Position numbers and translations under genes: made by a program. Source: Anaerolineaceae bacterium (GTDB taxonomy: Bacteria > Chloroflexota > Anaerolineae > Anaerolineales > Anaerolineaceae). From it: DNA of 64,000 nucleotides. This document shows, in pieces, positions 59,054 to 64,000 of the stretch. Where the stretch lies: the NCBI GenBank assembly GCA_029265815.1, contig JAJUGU010000005.1, positions 62,001 to 126,000 on the forward strand, given 5' to 3'. The notes under the pieces are model-generated. The model was not told the origin of the DNA, did no database searches, and saw only the letters and a list, made by a program, of their open reading frames with translations. The first letter of the stretch is position 1, and each line of letters starts with the position of its first letter.

Positions 59054-61783
59054 TTACCAGCCCACACCCCTGGCTTTTTTCTTCTTCTGCACTTTCTTAG
59101 TCACCCAGTAGCTGCCGCCCAGCAGCGCGGGGATGAGCGTTGAACCGCAGATCAAAGCGGCGGGTTCGACGCTGCTCTTCTGCTGGATGGTAAATTCATA
59201 TTGGGTATCCTGTCCTCCAATGCGGCTGTCTGCCGGGAAGAGTTTGAGGTAATAAACGCCATCCAGCGGTACCAGCCAATCGAGCGCGGCTTCGCCCTCC
59301 AGACTGGAAGGATTGGCCATACCCAGAAGGGTGGTACGGTCGGCATCGTAGAGTTCGATGCGGGCGGCCGATGCCGCGCTCAGCGATTTCGCCACAAAAC
59401 TGTAACCCTCGCCCTGCAAGGCCTGGAACGCAACCCAGTCGACATCGTTTGATGAACACCAGTTGTGAGTCTGGGTCACGCCGGGGTCAGCCGGTGCGGC
59501 GGTGAGAGATTCATCATCACCGGGGGTGACGCCCTCATAACCATCATCACTGCAGCTGAGGTTGATGTAGGTGATTGCTTCAGCGGTATCCGAGAAACTC
59601 TCAGCCGTACCGATTAAATCCACAGCCCTGATGCGGAACTCATAGGTCTTCTCAGCCGAACCCCAGAAGAGGGTCTGACGCAGGTTTCCACTGAGCGGTT
59701 CAGCCCAGTCTTTCCATTCGCCCCCCTGAACGCGCCACTGAAGATCAAAGTGATCGATGGCATCCTCTCCGCTTTCTACAGTCCATTTCAGCACCACGGC
59801 AGTTGAGTTGGTGATTTGAGGTAAAACAGCCATGGTCGTCACAGGGGGAGTTATTCCTGAGAGCACGGTGAAGGATTGGGTAACTGATGCGCTCCCGGCA
59901 AGATTGTGAGCTTCCACATTGAGCGTATATTTGCCTTCCGGCAAATACCCGAGATGCCATTCCCCACCAGATTGCCAGTCAAGAGAGTTGGAATATGCCT
60001 GACCGGTGATCGTCGCCCGGGTGTCAACACCCGATTCAGTCGTCCAGTTGATCGTTAGATCTGTATCCGTGGTGATTGCTGCCGGTAGGGTAATTCCGGG
60101 CGGGGTTGGAGGAACCAGACGCTCTACCACTTTGATTGATGCGGCGTTAGCCGTGCCGATCAGGTTATCCGCCAGGTTATCATCGCCGTCTTGAAAGAGT
60201 TCAACTGTCCCTTTGAAATCGAATTCCGGATAGAGTAGAGCTGAAACGCCTGATCCGAGCAAAATGGATTTAGCAGCATCAGCCATTACCTGATCAAATT
60301 GATTCATATCCGAATACTCGCCTTTTTCAAGAATCTGGCAGGTTCCCTGATATTCCGTATCAGAAAAGAGTGCCACCTGTGATTCGGTTGGAACGCATAC
60401 CGGTTCGAGGGGCGGGCAGTCGTAACTCTTGGTCAGTTCTGTCAATCCCTGAGTGTCGGTCGAGTACTTGCCGGCATTGTCCTGTACCACAAGAGAAAGG
60501 AAAAATTTGCCGTCTGGAATGCGCGCCTGACACACATCGATCTGCGTGGTGAAGGGCGAAGTGGTCTGAACATCGCCAATGGGTAACCAATCACCGTTGA
60601 CCGTGTACATCAATTGCCCGCTCGCCACACCTACGTCGTCCTTCATCCATCCGGTCACATTAAGGGTAGGAGAAGTGACGGTTGAATAGGCGGCCGGGCT
60701 GGAGATACCGCCGGTTGGCGTCTCGGCATCATTATTCCGCGAGACATACTTGTTTTCGGGCATACATTCATCGCCATATTCAGGAAAAGCCTCTGCTTCA
60801 GAACACAGGCGCGGGCGGCCGCCGTTGACGGTGACCTCATCGAAGACAATATCCACCGATTTTCCCCAGTAAGAGGTAGGATTGGTATGCACATGAAAAT
60901 GAAGATGATTACCGGTGCTGTAACCGGTATCATCGGCGTTTCCCAGAAATTGCCCCTGCACAACTCTTGCACCCACCGTGCGCAGTTCAACGGGAATGGA
61001 ATTTTGCGCTAAATGAAGATAGACCTGATAAGTGGTGGGGGTGGTGGTGGTATCTTCCAGCACAATATAATTGGCGTTGGTGGTGTTGCCGTTCTCATAT
61101 TTCCAGACCACGTACTTGACCGTGCCCTGTCGCGCCGCGCGCACCGGGAACATGGTGCCATTGGCAAAGTCAAAAGCATAGAGGCAGTCCGAAGGGCAAG
61201 ATTTGTAGGTAAACACATGGCCGATGCTGCCGGTAAGGCGCACGGTTGTGCCGTTGGTCCACGGCAGGCGATAGCCTTTATAAACCGTACCAGCTTTGTC
61301 TTCCTGCTGCACCGCAGGCATATAGTGCATTTTCTCTTCAGCCGAAAGCATCTTATCCGGAACCGACATGAGCACAGCGGCGAAATTGCTATCCGCCTGG
61401 AAGGTGAGCTGCCACGGATTTGCCGGATCGGTGGTTCGCTGCGCGATCACCAACCCGGGCTCACCGGGCTGGATGAAACCGGTATCCTTGTCCACGAGTG
61501 CGATCCATACCAGAGCCAGCTGATCGTCATCAGAAAATTGCACATGATCAATGCTTACGTTGTATACGATGAACGCCAGAACGTCTTCACGTCCGGCGGC
61601 AGATTTCTGGATGAGGTTATAGAGTTCGATCTCCTCTGCATCGGTCAACGTCTTGGGCGTCGGCAGCTGGGCTTCCTCTGTCTCCCCTTCTTCTGGAAGC
61701 ACCGAACACGAAGTAGAAATTAAGAGAAAGAGCAGGATTAGAATGGAGATTGATCTGGTTGTCATCGAAATAATTTTCTGCAT
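59054..61783 (-). CDS. Large surface lipoprotein with M23 peptidase domain, Ig/FN3-like repeats and pre-peptidase domain
   Basis: A 909-residue exported protein. The lipoprotein signal ends in LISTSC (Cys26). A ~160-residue domain precedes an M23/LytM-like domain (~185-310) with FDFANGTMFPVRAARQGTVKYV and the zinc motif TGNHLHFHVH, though the first His/Asp ligand context (YAFDFA) should be checked for activity. Ig-like (~345-440) and crystallin-like (CVPTESQVALFSDTEYQGTCQ) segments, two FN3/Ig-like domains and a PPC domain (~755-870) follow. It ends with a transmembrane helix and a basic tail (KKVQKKKKAR), unusual for a lipoprotein. ATG 61781-61783 follows AGAGG. Confidence 0.8.
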   Translation of the reverse strand: MQKIISMTTRSISILILLFLLISTSCSVLPEEGETEEAQLPTPKTLTDAEEIELYNLIQKSAAGREDVLAFIVYNVSIDHVQFSDDDQLALVWIALVDKDTGFIQPGEPGLVIAQRTTDPANPWQLTFQADSNFAAVLMSVPDKMLSAEEKMHYMPAVQQEDKAGTVYKGYRLPWTNGTTVRLTGSIGHVFTYKSCPSDCLYAFDFANGTMFPVRAARQGTVKYVVWKYENGNTTNANYIVLEDTTTTPTTYQVYLHLAQNSIPVELRTVGARVVQGQFLGNADDTGYSTGNHLHFHVHTNPTSYWGKSVDIVFDEVTVNGGRPRLCSEAEAFPEYGDECMPENKYVSRNNDAETPTGGISSPAAYSTVTSPTLNVTGWMKDDVGVASGQLMYTVNGDWLPIGDVQTTSPFTTQIDVCQARIPDGKFFLSLVVQDNAGKYSTDTQGLTELTKSYDCPPLEPVCVPTESQVALFSDTEYQGTCQILEKGEYSDMNQFDQVMADAAKSILLGSGVSALLYPEFDFKGTVELFQDGDDNLADNLIGTANAASIKVVERLVPPTPPGITLPAAITTDTDLTINWTTESGVDTRATITGQAYSNSLDWQSGGEWHLGYLPEGKYTLNVEAHNLAGSASVTQSFTVLSGITPPVTTMAVLPQITNSTAVVLKWTVESGEDAIDHFDLQWRVQGGEWKDWAEPLSGNLRQTLFWGSAEKTYEFRIRAVDLIGTAESFSDTAEAITYINLSCSDDGYEGVTPGDDESLTAAPADPGVTQTHNWCSSNDVDWVAFQALQGEGYSFVAKSLSAASAARIELYDADRTTLLGMANPSSLEGEAALDWLVPLDGVYYLKLFPADSRIGGQDTQYEFTIQQKSSVEPAALICGSTLIPALLGGSYWVTKKVQKKKKARGVGW

Positions 61784-61897
61784 CAGAGGCACCTCTTCCT
61801 ACAAAGCTCAAAGGAATACAGGTGCAAGAAACGCGCCAGGCTGCCTGCTGAAACTACACAGCACTTGAATGGTCGGTTTTAGTAGAAAATCAACGGG

Positions 61898-62584
61898 TTA
61901 TGGGGTATTTGTTGAAGCTGCAGGAGCAAACACAGCGAAATTATCAAAAGTGACGGCGGCCCCCGATTCTTCCAGCGTACCGGCGATCACCCCCACATCG
62001 CCTTGCAGAAAATCCTCGTCTTCCACATGAGCCAGCAGGTAGCCGTTAGCATAGAGAGCAAGCTCATGACCTACGCAATCGAAGCGCAGGTGATTAACCG
62101 TTGTGCCGTCTGCCACTTTATCGGTAGGCTGTAATTTTTCACCGCTGAGCAGGATATTTTCACCATCGAAACGTTTGCCAATCGCATAATACCCATCGCT
62201 GCCAACAATACCAAAGTAGAAATGATCCACGTCCTGATAGCGGCAGATCAGACCATAAGTGTTGCTGACCGGCCCATCGACCCGGGCGGCGTCAACCTCA
62301 ATGTTCACATCCTTCAGATCCAGCCCGGGGTTTGCCCAAAGGTCAAGGTTGGGCTGTTTCACCCAGATGAGATATCCGCCCTTGACATAAACGGTCTGCC
62401 CGTCATCCCCTGTGTCGATATCCCAGCCTGAAAACGGGCTGGAGAATTCGTCATAGAAGAGCACATTGGTTTTGGTATCAGGTGTGGGATTGCCCCTGAG
62501 CTCATTCACAACCTCAAGGATGTCGCAGCCCGAGAGGGTGAACAGAAGGATGAGGGTCAGAGAAAAGCGAACGAAGATTTTCAC
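61898..62584 (-). CDS. Lipoprotein with concanavalin-like (LamG/DUF1080-type) domain
   Basis: A 228-residue predicted lipoprotein with GTG start (62582-62584, AGGAA upstream) and lipobox FTLSGC. After a short linker, a ~170-residue beta-sandwich begins with LFYDEFSSPFSGWD, typical of 'DDF..p.sgW' concanavalin/LamG-like domains, and ends GVIAGTLEESGAAVTFDNFAVF. Such domains bind glycans or act as surface modules; no catalytic residues are evident. It may be co-transcribed with the peptidase lipoprotein 106 bases downstream. Confidence 0.8.
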   Translation of the reverse strand: MKIFVRFSLTLILLFTLSGCDILEVVNELRGNPTPDTKTNVLFYDEFSSPFSGWDIDTGDDGQTVYVKGGYLIWVKQPNLDLWANPGLDLKDVNIEVDAARVDGPVSNTYGLICRYQDVDHFYFGIVGSDGYYAIGKRFDGENILLSGEKLQPTDKVADGTTVNHLRFDCVGHELALYANGYLLAHVEDEDFLQGDVGVIAGTLEESGAAVTFDNFAVFAPAASTNTP

Positions 62585-62893
62585 AAGGGGTTCCTGAAGA
62601 ATCAGTCAATGTTGAAATTGATTATATCTCATGCGGAAAATGCAGATCAACCGTGAATATCAACCAACTCACCCAATTTGAACGAAATTGCGTGAATGGT
62701 TTTTCTCAATGGATCAATCGTCAGGAGTATATTTGATCTGCCTTATAAATGATGAAACCGAGTCGCGCTGACATCATCTACCGCTGATGGATCGAAACGA
62801 TATTTACAGTAGATCAATGATGATGCCGATCTTACGAGGGGATGTGGTTCTTTGCTGTTGTGGTCAATCCTTGCAAGCCCGTTCCAGCCAGGC
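62585..62893. other. Intergenic stretch, nothing recognised
   Basis: About 310 bases between two leftward genes. No terminator hairpin, promoter of good quality or coding frame was identified. Confidence 0.35.
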
Positions 62894-64000
62894 TCACTCT
62901 TCCCCTGCCGCCGCGGCCATCTCACGCGCGTGTTCCACATATTCCAGCGATTGGTGACGGAAATAAGTGTTATAGAGCAAAGCGTAATGCCCGCCCTGTG
63001 CCAGCAGCCCCAGGTGGTTCCCCTCTTCAATGATGCGCCCGTTTTCCATGACAATAATGCGGTCGGCGGATTTAACAGTTGATAACCTGTGCGCAATCAA
63101 TATACTGGTCGACTGCTGCAGGATCAGGTCAAGCGCCTGCTGGATTTGCCATTCGGTAAAAGGATCGATACTGGCTGTGGCTTCATCGAGGATGAAAATT
63201 GCCGGATGCTGCACAAGCACACGCATCAACGCCACGAGCTGGCGTTGCCCCATCGAGAGCCGGGTACCGCGTTCGCCGACTTCGGTGGCCAACCCCTGCG
63301 GCAGGGTATCGAGCCATTCTCCATCTCCAATCTTCCGGGCAAGCGAGAGAATTTCTTTTACTGTCGCGTCACGCCGGGCGTAACGGATGTTCTCTTCGAC
63401 CGTACCAGAAAAAAGGAAAGGCACCTGCGAAACCACGCCTAGCCTGCGCCGATAATCCTCGAGGTTGAAACTGCGGATGTCGTGCCCGTCAATCAAAATA
63501 CGGCCTTCTTGAAATTCATAGAAACGCGCAATCAATTTGGCAATGGATGTCTTCCCCGCACCGGTGTGCCCCACGATGGCCAGGTTCTCACCCGCGTCGA
63601 TCCTGAGATTAAACCCCGAAAGGATCTGTTCGCTTTCTTTGTAATGAAAACTGACATTTTCAAAGGTGATCTGACCTTTCAACAAAGGCACCGCATCTGC
63701 CGCGGTCTGCACCACGGCTGTGGGAGTATCGATGAGAGCGAACACTCGTTCAGAGGCTGACAACCCGTTCTGGATCGAACTCCAGAATGATGTCAGGTTC
63801 ATGATCGGAAAGAGAAAACGGTCGAGACTGCTGATAAAAAGATACCAGGCTCCGAGGGTGACCACCCCGGCAATAACGCTGTGACCGCCAGCCAGCACCA
63901 TTACACCCGTTGCGATCATCGCGATCGCGTTGAGGGTCGGAAACACAACCGCCAGAGCCAGCCCGCGCCTGACGTTGACTTTGTAAGAAGTGTCATTTGC
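62894..64000 (-). CDS. ABC exporter, fused permease/ATPase (5' end cut by window)
   Basis: C-terminal ~368 residues of an MsbA/LmrA-type half-transporter; the frame is still open at the window edge, so the N-terminal helices are missing. The last two helices (~MIATGVMVLAGGHSVIAG, LGAWYLFISSLDRFLFPIMN) are followed by the ATPase: Walker A GHTGAGKTS, Q-loop VSQVPFLFSGTVEENIRY, signature TRLSMGQRQLVALMRVL (the usual LSGGQ reads LSMGQ), Walker B AIFILDEATASIDP and H-loop IAHRLST. It probably acts as a dimer, perhaps with another half-transporter outside the window. The substrate is unknown. Confidence 0.93.
   Translation of the reverse strand, partial: ANDTSYKVNVRRGLALAVVFPTLNAIAMIATGVMVLAGGHSVIAGVVTLGAWYLFISSLDRFLFPIMNLTSFWSSIQNGLSASERVFALIDTPTAVVQTAADAVPLLKGQITFENVSFHYKESEQILSGFNLRIDAGENLAIVGHTGAGKTSIAKLIARFYEFQEGRILIDGHDIRSFNLEDYRRRLGVVSQVPFLFSGTVEENIRYARRDATVKEILSLARKIGDGEWLDTLPQGLATEVGERGTRLSMGQRQLVALMRVLVQHPAIFILDEATASIDPFTEWQIQQALDLILQQSTSILIAHRLSTVKSADRIIVMENGRIIEEGNHLGLLAQGGHYALLYNTYFRHQSLEYVEHAREMAAAAGEE

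Overview
The window looks like chromosome of a free-living anaerobic or microaerophilic bacterium of about 50% GC, most likely Chloroflexota (class Anaerolineae). That placement is an inference. It rests on the mix of Tat-dependent lipoprotein reductases, Thr/Pro-rich lipoproteins, large GAF/GGDEF sensors, a branched-chain amino-acid ABC system and ECF transporters, with no rRNA or other marker gene to confirm it. No tRNA, rRNA, CRISPR array or insertion sequence was recognised. The gene content is housekeeping, transport and signalling, with one tyrosine recombinase beside a gene remnant.

Layout. 1-9 kb: partial ABC ATPase, LOG-family enzyme, two MFS carriers, a broken transglycosylase-like secreted protein, and an iron pair (erythrin-VIT exporter and bacterioferritin). 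8.8-10.5 kb: the 3' stub of a peptide ABC permease with its terminator, an integrase and a small membrane protein. 10.5-15.3 kb: a MerR regulator and two tandem Tat-lipoprotein flavin reductases; the first has a MerR-type promoter (19-bp spacer filled by a perfect dyad). 15.3-22.6 kb: lipoproteins, a membrane-anchored methyltransferase, two zinc-ribbon membrane proteins, a second MerR gene with its own MerR-type promoter, and a GyrI-like protein. 22.6-27.9 kb: an ABC-F ATPase behind a leader-peptide/terminator attenuator, a GNAT enzyme, a selenocysteine peroxiredoxin-glutaredoxin fusion with a visible SECIS hairpin, a YcgN protein and class II aldolase. 28-33.8 kb: a self-contained 35-residue membrane-peptide gene, then livKHMGF. 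34.7-39.3 kb: a 1508-residue diguanylate cyclase. 39.3-43.2 kb: a PadR-controlled MacB-like exporter. 43.3-48.9 kb: an orphan PD-(D/E)XK protein, a CBS protein plus ArsB/NhaD-type permease, and an opine-dehydrogenase/B12-domain pair behind a glycine-riboswitch-like leader. 49.2-51.7 kb: a GGDEF-EAL protein. 51.7-58.9 kb: a methionine/SAM-related block (ECF T and A components, an ECF S component broken by an amber codon, a DUF62 SAM hydrolase, and metI-metN-metQ behind a structured leader RNA). 59-64 kb: an M23-peptidase lipoprotein, a small lipoprotein and a partial ABC exporter.

Most notable. (1) In the peroxiredoxin frame a UGA codon sits exactly at the peroxidatic cysteine and is followed by a two-part SECIS-like hairpin; the reading frame continues into a CPDC glutaredoxin domain. 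(2) Several RNA-based switches are readable: the ABC-F leader, the metQ leader (with three consecutive Met codons in a possible leaderless leader peptide), and a glycine-aptamer-like leader on a B12-enzyme operon. (3) Two genes carry single in-frame TAG codons in otherwise coding frames. TAG ends at least seven other genes here, so general recoding is unlikely.
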